DNA of 64,000 nt from Pseudomonadota bacterium (GTDB lineage Bacteria; Tectomicrobia; Entotheonellia; Entotheonellales; Entotheonellaceae): contig SXND01000087.1 in assembly GCA_005777235.1 (NCBI GenBank), positions 1-64,000 on the forward strand. Reading direction: 5' to 3'. A model generated the notes under the pieces. It did no database searches. It worked only from the letters and a program-made list of their open reading frames with translations, and had not been told where the DNA came from. This document shows positions 7,703 to 15,141 of the stretch, piece after piece (within the stretch, counting starts at the first letter, position 1; each line of letters starts with the position of its first letter). The translations under genes and the position numbers were made by a program.

Positions 7703-7848
7703 GGTTCCTACCTCCTTCGAGGTCGCTATAGGCCCGCAAGCATCGTGTGCACCCTCGGGCACGTTGGAAGGTAGCACGTGCCACTGGCCCCGCGCAACAT
7801 GCCCCAGCCCGCGCTGCCTCCCCACGTCGCGCGGTTCTCATGCTACAA

Positions 7849-7998
7849 TAGAGTTGTTCCTTTGTAAGGTCTTCCAGGGACACAGGAGTCCCACACCGCA
7901 ACGCCGGGCGTGTCTATGCCCAGGTGCTCTCCGACTCCTCCCCCCAGCGGGGGGAGGTCCACAAACCGGGGGCACATTTTTATAGAGGAACAACTCTA
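7849..7998. mobile_element. MITE-like element enclosing a GC-rich hairpin
   Basis: TAGAGTTGTTCCT (7849-7861) is a perfect inverted repeat of AGGAACAACTCTA (7986-7998), bounding 150 bp without a convincing gene. Inside, CCTCCCCCC (7937-7945) and GGGGGGAGG (7949-7957) form a 9-bp stem that closely resembles the right-end hairpins of the IS200/IS605 elements in this window. The rest of the 377-base gap between the Uma2-like gene and tldD holds no other recognisable feature. Confidence 0.6.
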
Positions 7999-8079
7999 AT
8001 AGTTTTCGCCTAGCATCCTGTCCTGTGGTATTCGTCTCTCAGCACACGGCAGCCCGCGCTGCTGTTCTAGAGGTGCCCT

Positions 8080-9513
8080 ATGCTTGAACGTCTGGAAGAA
8101 CGGTTTCATCAGCTTGAACCCTATGGCGATTTTTGTGCCTTGCGCTTTGTGCGCGAGCGCTCCGAAGTCCTATCCGTGCGGCAAAATATCGTCCAGCCGG
8201 TAGAAACCTCGGAGAATAGCGGGGCTATGCTCACAGCGTATGCCGGGGATGGCATGGGCTATGCCGCCACCAGCGACCTGTCATTGAGTGGCTTGCGGCG
8301 CGCCACGGAGCAGGCGCAGGGCTGGGCGCGCCAGAGTGCTGGACGCAGCGTGGTAGATTTTTCCAAGATGCGCACGGCTCCACCCGTGGGCGAGTATCGC
8401 ACCCACGCGGTCATACCCTGGGACAGCATGGCGTTACCCGACAAAATTGACCTGCTGCGCACCGAATGTGCCCGCCTGAAGACCGACGACCGCATGGTCG
8501 ATTGGGAGGCCTCTCTGTGGTACACCGAGACCGAGACCCTGTATCTCACCACTGACGGTGGACGCGTGTATCAGCACTTTGTCTATCTCGTCCCCATGAT
8601 GAGCGCCACGGCCAATGCCGGTTCTGAGACCCAGACGCGCACCTTTGGTGGGCGGGGTTACTGCCGGCAGGGCGGGCTCGAAGTCCTCGACGCCGTCGGT
8701 TTCCGCCACGCTGCCCCGCAGCTGGCCGCCGAGGCCGTGCAACTGCTCACGGCACCGAATTGCCCTTCGGATGTGCGGCATGTGCTGCTCGCCCCTGATC
8801 AGATGATTTTGCAGATCCACGAGTCCATCGGGCATCCCCTGGAGCTGGACCGTATTCTCGGCGATGAACGCAACTACGCTGGGACCAGCTTTGTCACGCC
8901 CACCATGTTTGGCTCCTATCGTTATGGCTCCGACCTGCTGAATATCACCTTTGACCCCTCGCGCCCGGAGCAGTACGTCAGTTACGGCTTCGATGACGAC
9001 GGCCAGCCGGCCCAACGCGAGTATCTGATCCAGCACGGCACACTGCAACGCGCCCTCGGTGGCCTGACCTCACAAATCCGCGCTGATCTGCCTGGGGTGG
9101 CCAACTCACGCGCCTGTAGCTGGAACCGGGCGCCGATTGATCGCATGGCCAATCTCAACCTGGAACCGGGCGATGCCAGTCTCGAGGAGATGATTGCCTC
9201 GGTGGAGCGCGGGGTGTATATGAAAACCAACTGCTCGTGGTCCATCGACGATTCGCGCAACAAATTTCAGTTTGGCTGCGAGTGGGGCCAGTTGATTGAG
9301 CATGGCAAGCTCACCACGGTGGTCAAAAATCCCAATTACCGTGGCATCTCCGCCACCTTCTGGCGCAATCTCACCATGGTCGGCAATCCCTCGACCGTGG
9401 AAGTGATGGGCACTCCCAACTGTGGCAAGGGCGAGCCCAATCAGGTGATCCGCGTCGGCCATGCCTCGCCGGCGTGTTTGTTCGCTGACGTCGAAGTGTT
9501 TGGAGGAGAGTAA
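8080..9513 (+). CDS. tldD: Metalloprotease TldD
   Basis: TldD is the catalytic half of the TldD/TldE (PmbA) peptidase that processes modified peptides such as microcin precursors and degrades CcdA in E. coli. The 477-residue protein is full length and carries the zinc motif HESIGHPLELDR (HExxxH, near residues 247-252), followed by the long beta-rich C-terminal domain ending in EVMGTPNCGKGEPNQ. It lies five bases before pmbA, forming the standard two-gene unit. Given nearby specialised metabolism, peptide maturation is possible, but no precursor peptide was recognised beside it. Confidence 0.92.
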   Translation: MLERLEERFHQLEPYGDFCALRFVRERSEVLSVRQNIVQPVETSENSGAMLTAYAGDGMGYAATSDLSLSGLRRATEQAQGWARQSAGRSVVDFSKMRTAPPVGEYRTHAVIPWDSMALPDKIDLLRTECARLKTDDRMVDWEASLWYTETETLYLTTDGGRVYQHFVYLVPMMSATANAGSETQTRTFGGRGYCRQGGLEVLDAVGFRHAAPQLAAEAVQLLTAPNCPSDVRHVLLAPDQMILQIHESIGHPLELDRILGDERNYAGTSFVTPTMFGSYRYGSDLLNITFDPSRPEQYVSYGFDDDGQPAQREYLIQHGTLQRALGGLTSQIRADLPGVANSRACSWNRAPIDRMANLNLEPGDASLEEMIASVERGVYMKTNCSWSIDDSRNKFQFGCEWGQLIEHGKLTTVVKNPNYRGISATFWRNLTMVGNPSTVEVMGTPNCGKGEPNQVIRVGHASPACLFADVEVFGGE

Positions 9514-9517
9514 ACCT

Positions 9518-10840
9518 ATGCAGGAGTATTTTTATACGCTGGCCGATACCATCACCGGCTTGCTGCAAGGCCACGAAGTGTACACCTGCACTTTTCGCGG
9601 TGAAGAGTCCGACTTTGTCCGTTTCAACCACAGCGCCGTGCGCCAGGCTGGCACGGTGACGCAGCGCTTTCTCAACCTCGATCTCATCCAGGGCCAGCGG
9701 CACACCGCCGCCGACCTGGCGCTCTCCGGTGACCTCGACGACGACCGCACTCGCCTCGCGGAGGTGCTGCCGACCCTGCGGGCGCAGCTGTCCTACCTGC
9801 CGGACGATCCACACTTGCTCTACGCCACCGCGGTACACTCCAGCGTGCATGCCGGGGAAAACCATCTCCCGCCGAGCGCCGATGCGGTCGCGGCTCTCAT
9901 TGAGGCCGGGCGTGGGCGTGATCTGGTGGGATTCTATGCCGCGGGTGGTATCTACGCCGGATTTGCCAATGCCTTCGGGCAGCGCAACTGGTTTGCCAGT
10001 CACAGTTTTAACTGTAATTGGAGTCTGTATCACCAGGCCGACAAAGCCGTCAAAACTGCCTACGCTGGCTTTGCCTGGGATGCGGCCGCATTTCAGCACA
10101 AGGTGGACACCGCCGCCACGGAACTGGCGCAACTGCAACGCCCGCCGCGTACCATTCCGCCCGGACGCTATCGCGTGTACCTGGCTCCGGCAGCCCTGGA
10201 GGAAATTCTACATACCCTGTGCTGGGGCGGTTTTGGCCTCAAGGACCACCGTACGAAGCAGACCTCACTACTCAAGATGGTCGAAGACGGCGCACGCTTG
10301 CACCCTGCCGTGACGCTGCGAGAAAATACCCGCGACGGGGTGGCGCCGAACTTCCAGAGTGCGGGCTTTGTCAAGCCCGACCAGGTGACCATGATTGACG
10401 CCGGGGCCTGGCACGATTGCCTGGTGTCGCCGCGCTCCGCCAAGGAGTACGGTATCCCGACCAACGGCGCCGCAGCCGGGGAGAGTCCGCAGTCGTTGGA
10501 CATGGTGGCGGGCGACATCCCGCCTGAGGCGGTGTTCCAACAACTCGACACCGGCGTCTATGTGAATAACCTGTGGTATCTCAATTATTCAGACCGCTCG
10601 GCTTGCCGCATGACCGGCATGACGCGTTTTGCGACGTTCTGGGTCGAGCACGGTGTCATCCAGGCCCCGCTCAATGTCATGCGCTTTGACGAATCCATCT
10701 ACCGCATGCTCGGCGAGCATTTACTGGGCCTCACCAGCGCACGTGAACTGATGCTGAGTACCAGTACCTACCATCAACGCTCGACGAGTAGCAGTCGTCT
10801 GCCTGGCGCGCTGGTGGAGGATTTTCACTTTACGTTGTAG
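9518..10840 (+). CDS. pmbA: TldE/PmbA-type peptidase subunit
   Basis: This 440-residue protein is the partner of TldD. It begins at ATG 9518 with GGAGGAGAG a few bases before the tldD stop, so the two genes are almost certainly co-translated. Family features include the N-terminal ESDFVRFNHSAVRQAGT strand pattern, FGQRNWFASHSFNCNWSLY in the middle and TGMTRFATFWVEHGVI near the C-terminus. It lacks the HExxxH zinc motif of TldD, as expected for TldE. An imperfect GC-rich hairpin lies just after the stop (about 10846-10872), a possible terminator. Confidence 0.9.
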   Translation: MQEYFYTLADTITGLLQGHEVYTCTFRGEESDFVRFNHSAVRQAGTVTQRFLNLDLIQGQRHTAADLALSGDLDDDRTRLAEVLPTLRAQLSYLPDDPHLLYATAVHSSVHAGENHLPPSADAVAALIEAGRGRDLVGFYAAGGIYAGFANAFGQRNWFASHSFNCNWSLYHQADKAVKTAYAGFAWDAAAFQHKVDTAATELAQLQRPPRTIPPGRYRVYLAPAALEEILHTLCWGGFGLKDHRTKQTSLLKMVEDGARLHPAVTLRENTRDGVAPNFQSAGFVKPDQVTMIDAGAWHDCLVSPRSAKEYGIPTNGAAAGESPQSLDMVAGDIPPEAVFQQLDTGVYVNNLWYLNYSDRSACRMTGMTRFATFWVEHGVIQAPLNVMRFDESIYRMLGEHLLGLTSARELMLSTSTYHQRSTSSSRLPGALVEDFHFTL

Positions 10841-11065
10841 TGGCGTGGGGGGAGAGCCCCGCACGCTCTGGGCCACGATGGTTGCTTGCCCGCCGGCGCC
10901 GCGCCACGTGGCCTCCACCAATTTCCCTTGCTGGGCGCTCCAGCTCGACCGTTTTTCAGCGGTGAGCTGGTGGGGAAAGCCAGGGTGAGCCATCTGCGGC
11001 TCCATGCCTTTCGACAACGTCGCTGATACTTGACACTGCCGCATATCTCCAATACACGTATAGGC

Positions 11066-12259
11066 ATGAAACTGACCTTGCAACTCCAGCTCCTCCCCGA
11101 TACCGCACAGGCCGACGCCTTGCAGTCTATCGTCGAACGCTTCAATGAGGCGGCAACCTGGCTGGCTGGCGTGGCGTTCGCGCAACAGTGCGCGAACAAA
11201 GTGGCGCGGCAAAAGCTGGCCTACTACGCACTGCGGGAACGGTTTGCGCTCCCAGCGGACACCGCCATACGCTGCATTGCGCAAGTGGTTGAGGCGTACA
11301 AACGGGATAAAACGCGTGCGCCAACCTTTCGCCCGCATGCCGCCATCCCGTTCTCGATGCGCAAGAACCTGGGGTTCAAGGGACCAGACCGGGTGAGCAT
11401 TCAGACGCTGCCAGGCCGCGTCGTTGTGCGATACCTCATGGGCGCGTACCACACGCAACGCTTTGGCTTTGCCCATGGGCAAGCCGATCTGGTCTTGCGC
11501 CGGGATGGCGTGTGGTTGCTGCTCGTCACGGTGGATGTGCCAGACGGGACGTGCATGCCAGTCACCGATTTTATCGGTGTCGCCCTCGGGGTCGTCAATC
11601 TCGCCACAACGTCTGACGGGGCCGTCCACAGCGGGGAGAAGATGGACGCCTGTCGTACCCGCTATGCGCAGAGACGCCAGCGGCTCCAACGGGCCGCGAC
11701 CGTGGCGCAGATGGATGGGAAACGTCCCAAGAACATCCGGCGTGCCTTGCAGCGTACGGCCATGCGCGCAGCGCGGTTTCGGCGCGACACGAACCACTGT
11801 ATCAGTAAGACGCGCGTTGCGGAGGCTACAGGCACCGGGCGCGGGCTGGCGTTAGAAGACTTGACGCCTAGCCGCGCCCGGACTCAGTTCAGGCCGCCGC
11901 AACGCGCCAAGATGGCCGGGTGGAGCTTTGCCCAATTGCGCCGCTTCGTCGAGTATAAGGCCCAGTTGACAGGTATCCCCGTGGTGTTGGTTGCTCCGCG
12001 GAACACCAGCAAAGGCTGGAGCCAGTGTGGGCATGGGGCACAAGCTAATCGACCAACGCCAGCGCGTTTCTCCTGCACACAGTGTGCCTATACGGCCAGC
12101 GCGGATTGCAGCGCCACACGCAACATCAGACATCGGGCGCCAGTCAATGCGCCTCAGGTTGCGGGTCGCGTCCCTCAGCAGCTCTGGCTGCTGGCTGGCG
12201 CTGACGCCAGTGACAAGCTCTCGCCAGACCGCTGTGCAGCGGTTGGCGGGAGTCGTTGA
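11066..12259 (+). CDS. tnpB: TnpB-type protein, probably nuclease-dead (type A, copy 1)
   Basis: The 397-residue protein aligns with the TnpB copies at 37651 and 63351: an MKLTLQLQLL start, a basic helix-turn-helix region, a RuvC-like core and a C-terminal zinc finger. The RuvC-I aspartate is replaced by alanine (residue 173, GVALGVVNLATTSDG versus GVDLGV in the 37-kb copy). The first zinc-finger cysteine is tryptophan (TSKGWSQCG versus TSQGCNRCG). The RuvC-II glutamate (ALEDL) and the RuvC-III aspartate (ASADCSATRN) remain. The frame is otherwise unbroken, so it is either early in decay or retained as an RNA-guided binding protein. ATG 11066 is chosen because homology begins there. A right-end hairpin follows at 12359-12378. 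Confidence 0.85.
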   Translation: MKLTLQLQLLPDTAQADALQSIVERFNEAATWLAGVAFAQQCANKVARQKLAYYALRERFALPADTAIRCIAQVVEAYKRDKTRAPTFRPHAAIPFSMRKNLGFKGPDRVSIQTLPGRVVVRYLMGAYHTQRFGFAHGQADLVLRRDGVWLLLVTVDVPDGTCMPVTDFIGVALGVVNLATTSDGAVHSGEKMDACRTRYAQRRQRLQRAATVAQMDGKRPKNIRRALQRTAMRAARFRRDTNHCISKTRVAEATGTGRGLALEDLTPSRARTQFRPPQRAKMAGWSFAQLRRFVEYKAQLTGIPVVLVAPRNTSKGWSQCGHGAQANRPTPARFSCTQCAYTASADCSATRNIRHRAPVNAPQVAGRVPQQLWLLAGADASDKLSPDRCAAVGGSR

Positions 12260-12358
12260 CTGAGTCTCTTGGGCGATCGTCATGACACCGAGCCTGGATA
12301 TGTTCTCACCCACCAGCCCTGCCTCGGGCGCCGGGCCTCCTAAAAATCGTGTGAGAGA

Positions 12359-12378
12359 CCCCTCACTTCAGTGGGGGG
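12359..12378 (+). other. Right-end hairpin of TnpB element (probable omega-RNA 3' region)
   Basis: CCCCTCAC (12359-12366) and GTGGGGGG (12371-12378) pair with one G-U around a TTCA loop. In IS200/IS605 elements such hairpins mark the right end, and the tnpB-associated guide RNA extends to it from the 3' part of the gene. Confidence 0.6.
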
Positions 12379-12452
12379 AGGAAAACACGTTGTGCCGTCT
12401 TCGGCGCAAGCATTCCCCGTGCTTCTCCTGACCATGCGTGCTATTATGAAGC

Positions 12453-12760
12453 ATGGAAAACCTCCGTCATACCTCAGGATGCGTCTATCAGACTGCTGAC
12501 CATATCGTGTGGCGTCCAGTATACAGGCGGGATGTCTTGAAAGAACCCGTAAAGAGTATCATGGAGAACCTGTTGCATACGATTGCCTCCCAACACGGCA
12601 TGGAGATACTTGCAGTTGATGTGCAACCTGATCACGTCCACCAGCTCGGTCGATAGCCAATACGGTGAAGCTGTTGAAAGGCATTTCCGCCAGACAACTC
12701 CGTCTCGCCTTTCCATACATGAAAAAGCGCACGCGTTCTGACCGTGCATGTCTCTGCTGA
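12453..12760 (+). pseudogene. tnpA: Degenerate TnpA (Y1 HUH transposase) remnant
   Basis: The frame from 12453 reads DHIVWRPVYRRDVLKE and then GMEILAVDVQPDHVHQLGR before a stop at 12654-12656. These match the N-terminal strand and HUH motif (HVH) of IS200/IS605 TnpA. A second segment after a frameshift reads NTVKLLKGISARQLRLAFP, the next conserved block, and then stops. The C-terminal catalytic tyrosine helix is not found. It lies 38 bases before a type B tnpB, the normal tnpA-tnpB order, so transposition would need a transposase in trans. Confidence 0.75.
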
Positions 12761-12798
12761 GACCATAAAGCGCTCCATCAAAGCCCGAGAGCAACATC

Positions 12799-13854
12799 AT
12801 GTCCAATAGCATACTCACCTACCGTTACCGCCTCAAAGACGCCACCAGTGGCAAGCACCTGCTGCGCATGGCCTGGGCATGCAACACGGTCTGGAACTTC
12901 TGTAACGAAGTGAGTCTGCTGGCCTGGCGCCGCCACAAACACTTCCTGTCGGCTTTTGACCTGATCAATCTCTGCGCGGGCGCCGGGCACGCCCTGGGAC
13001 TGCACACCGACACCCTCAGTGAAATCTGCCAGGAGTACGCCCGACGCAAGCGCCAGTGTCACAAGATCAGACTCCAGTGGCGCAGCCGCAAGCGCTCGTT
13101 GGGCTGGGTACCGTTCAAGGGACGCTGTATCCGGCTGCGCGACGGCGAGATCGCCTACAAAGGCCGCCGCCTGCGCTTCTGGTCGTCGCGTCCGCTCGGG
13201 GGCACCGTGAAGACGGGCAGCTTCAGCCAGGACGCTTGTGGGCACTGGTACGTCAATCTCCAGTGCGCAGTGGAGACGCCCGGCGTGCCCCTCGGCGCTG
13301 CCGAGATCGGCATTGACCTGGGGCTCAAGAACCAACTCGCGTGTTCAGACAGGCCTGAGCCATATTCGAGAGAGAACCTGACGCGGAAACATGAAGATGC
13401 GCTGGGGATGGCCCAACGAGCGCACAAGAACAAGCGCGTGAAGGCCATCCATGCCCGTATCGCTAACACCCGCAAAGATTGGGCGCATAAGACCACAACG
13501 CAGATAGCCCGACGAGCAACATTGATCGTGGTGGGCAACGTCTCCAGTACCAAACTCAGCAAGACCCGCATGGCCAAGTCGGTACATGATGCCGGTTGGG
13601 GTCAACTTCGCATGCTCTTGGAGTACAAAGCCAGCAAGCTTGGAGTGACCTACTGCGAAGTCAATGAATTCGGCTCCAGTGTGACTTGCTCGGCCTGTCT
13701 CTCGAAGACGGGTCCGAGTGGACTGAGTGCACTGGGGGTAAGAGTGTGGACGTGTACGCATTGTGGCTCTCTGCATAATCGAGACCTCAACGCCTCGCGT
13801 AACATACTCCGTGTCGGACGTGACACGCTTCCAGGAATCCCCCTATGTCAGTAG
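12799..13854 (+). CDS. tnpB: TnpB-type RNA-guided nuclease, type B
   Basis: The 351-residue protein belongs to an IS605 OrfB group different from the 11-kb copy. Seen features: an N-terminal strand LTYRYRLKD, a basic middle domain, RuvC-I at EIGIDLGLKNQLACSD, the block VVGNVSSTKLSKTRMAKSV, a four-cysteine zinc finger (CSAC and CTHC) and RuvC-III at HNRDLNASRNIL. The DED core therefore has both end aspartates; I cannot tell whether NVSS is the normal form at RuvC-II. The stop codon lies inside the right-end hairpin at 13839-13858. The partner tnpA upstream is broken. The element ends against the 3' flank of an FGE-like gene on the opposite strand. Confidence 0.85.
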   Translation: MSNSILTYRYRLKDATSGKHLLRMAWACNTVWNFCNEVSLLAWRRHKHFLSAFDLINLCAGAGHALGLHTDTLSEICQEYARRKRQCHKIRLQWRSRKRSLGWVPFKGRCIRLRDGEIAYKGRRLRFWSSRPLGGTVKTGSFSQDACGHWYVNLQCAVETPGVPLGAAEIGIDLGLKNQLACSDRPEPYSRENLTRKHEDALGMAQRAHKNKRVKAIHARIANTRKDWAHKTTTQIARRATLIVVGNVSSTKLSKTRMAKSVHDAGWGQLRMLLEYKASKLGVTYCEVNEFGSSVTCSACLSKTGPSGLSALGVRVWTCTHCGSLHNRDLNASRNILRVGRDTLPGIPLCQ

Positions 13855-13858
13855 GGGG
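13839..13858 (+). other. Right-end hairpin of type B TnpB element
   Basis: CCCCCTA (13839-13845) and TAGGGGG (13852-13858) form a perfect 7-bp stem with loop TGTCAG. The tnpB stop codon is within the descending arm. Confidence 0.6.
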
Positions 13859-13923
13859 AGGACGTCAACCGCTCCGCTCCCCCGGTTGGCCCTGCTCCCT
13901 CGGCTCCCTCTGCGCCTCCGGCG

Positions 13924-14793
13924 CTACCTGGCTGGGCCTTGACCTCGAGCCAGGCGAAAACCCATGCCGTCGTCGCGGTTGCCAGGGAGGTAGGCGAGCC
14001 GGTACGCCGAGCGCACGTACCAGGCGCCGTCGATCCAGCCCCCGCCGCGCAGCACGCGGTGCCCGCCCGTGTCAGGGCCGGCAGGGTCACGCACAGGTCC
14101 CGCGTCATAGGCGCCATACCGGTCCTGGCACCATTCCCACACGTTCCCATGCATCTGATACAGCCCCCAGCCATTGCACGGCAGTGCTTGCACAGGCACC
14201 GTCTCGCTGCGGTAGACACCACGCCGACCATCCGCATAGGGATGATTGCCGTCATAGTTCACCTGCTCAGGGGTGATCTGCTCGCCAAACCAGAAGGGAG
14301 TGGTCGTGCCGGCACGGCAGGCATACTCCCACTCCGCTTCCGTGGGCAGTCGGAAGGCGCCGTCCGTCAGCACAGCGTTCAGGCGCTCCAGGAAACGCTG
14401 CGCATCCTCCCAGCTCACCTGCTCTACAGGGCGCTCTGCGCCTGTGAAACGGCTCGGGTTCTCGCCCAGCACCGCCTCCCACAGGGCCTGCGTGCAGGTC
14501 GTATCCGCCAGCCAGAAACCCTGGCTTAAGGTCACCTGATTCTGGATTTCACCCGCGAAGCGTTCGGCTTCACGCCCCGGCGAACCCATGCGAAAAGTGC
14601 CTGGAGGTATCCAGCGCAATTGTTGGCGCACACCACGATACTGCAAACTCATCCACAACCCGTGGTGCACGTCCTCGCCCCAATCACTGGCCCACGGGGC
14701 GGGAAACTCATTGGGCATGCTGACGCTGCACTCAAGATGAGGGCATGAAGCAGTAAAAACCCCACGTGACGTATTCATAAAGACTGCTCTCAT
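13924..14793 (-). CDS. FGE-like (SUMF1/C-type-lectin fold) protein with hypervariable C-terminus
   Basis: This 289-residue protein is a single formylglycine-generating-enzyme-type domain. Seen blocks are WIPPGTFRMGSPGREAE, FWLADTTCTQALWEAVLG, VEQVSWEDAQRFLERLN, FRLPTEAEWEYACRAGT, LYQMHGNVWEWCQD and RVLRGGGW. The paired active-site cysteines of true FGEs are absent from the last segment, so a binding role is more likely than sulfatase activation. The final 24 variable codons (13963-14034) differ from those of the paralogue ending at 15142, almost entirely by amino-acid-changing substitutions, while the flanks are identical. This is the signature of a retroelement-diversified receptor. The start overlaps the stop of the small upstream gene as ATGA, indicating translational coupling. 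Confidence 0.85.
   Translation of the reverse strand: MRAVFMNTSRGVFTASCPHLECSVSMPNEFPAPWASDWGEDVHHGLWMSLQYRGVRQQLRWIPPGTFRMGSPGREAERFAGEIQNQVTLSQGFWLADTTCTQALWEAVLGENPSRFTGAERPVEQVSWEDAQRFLERLNAVLTDGAFRLPTEAEWEYACRAGTTTPFWFGEQITPEQVNYDGNHPYADGRRGVYRSETVPVQALPCNGWGLYQMHGNVWEWCQDRYGAYDAGPVRDPAGPDTGGHRVLRGGGWIDGAWYVRSAYRLAYLPGNRDDGMGFRLARGQGPAR
13963..14034 (-). other. Hypervariable block 1 (candidate DGR variable region)
   Basis: These 72 bp near the 3' end of the FGE-like gene differ at 15 positions from 15259-15330. The 28 bp on the gene's 3' side (13935-13962) and 25 bp on its 5' side are identical between copies. Most variable codons are NNC in the sense direction, as expected from AAC codons in an adenine-mutagenised template. 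Confidence 0.7.
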
Positions 14794-15041
14794 TGTTGCG
14801 GGGCTCCGTAGAGATACTGATCAGCCTTCTGGGACAAATCCGCAGGCGCTGCCGTCTCATGTGCGACGATGTTATAGAGCGCATCTTGCGTAATATCGTA
14901 GGCCTCACGTTGCTCGTGCTGTCCCGTAAGATCGTCGATGAGAGCCAGCATTACCGTATGGACACTTGTACCCCGTTGTTCGGCTAGGCGCTCCAGAGCC
15001 TGCAGTTGTATCTCTGAAAGTTCCAAGGTTACCATGCTCAT
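14790..15041 (-). CDS. Small antitoxin-like protein upstream of FGE-like gene
   Basis: The 83-residue protein begins with a short beta strand (MVTLELSE) and helix (QLQALERLAEQRG, TSVHTVMLALIDDL). It ends in DLSQKADQYLYG, similar to the C-termini of stand-alone antitoxins such as CopG- or VapB-type partners. No toxin is adjacent. Its TGA overlaps the ATG of the following FGE-like gene, so the two are co-translated. AAGGGAG lies about six bases before ATG 15041. A regulator role for the FGE-like gene is possible; this is inferred from context and small size only. Confidence 0.55.
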   Translation of the reverse strand: MSMVTLELSEIQLQALERLAEQRGTSVHTVMLALIDDLTGQHEQREAYDITQDALYNIVAHETAAPADLSQKADQYLYGAPQQ

Positions 15042-15141
15042 TGAGGCTCCCTTCTTTCAACACAGATGACCAGGTTAGAAAAGCCAGAATACCTTATCCT
15101 AGCGTTGCTCGACGCTCACGATGCGGTGCGCGGCGCGAAAT

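Noticed and set aside
7849..7998. Small coding frames within the MITE before tldD
   Set aside because: The region is bounded by perfect inverted repeats, contains a C/G hairpin, and has no ribosome site or protein pattern.
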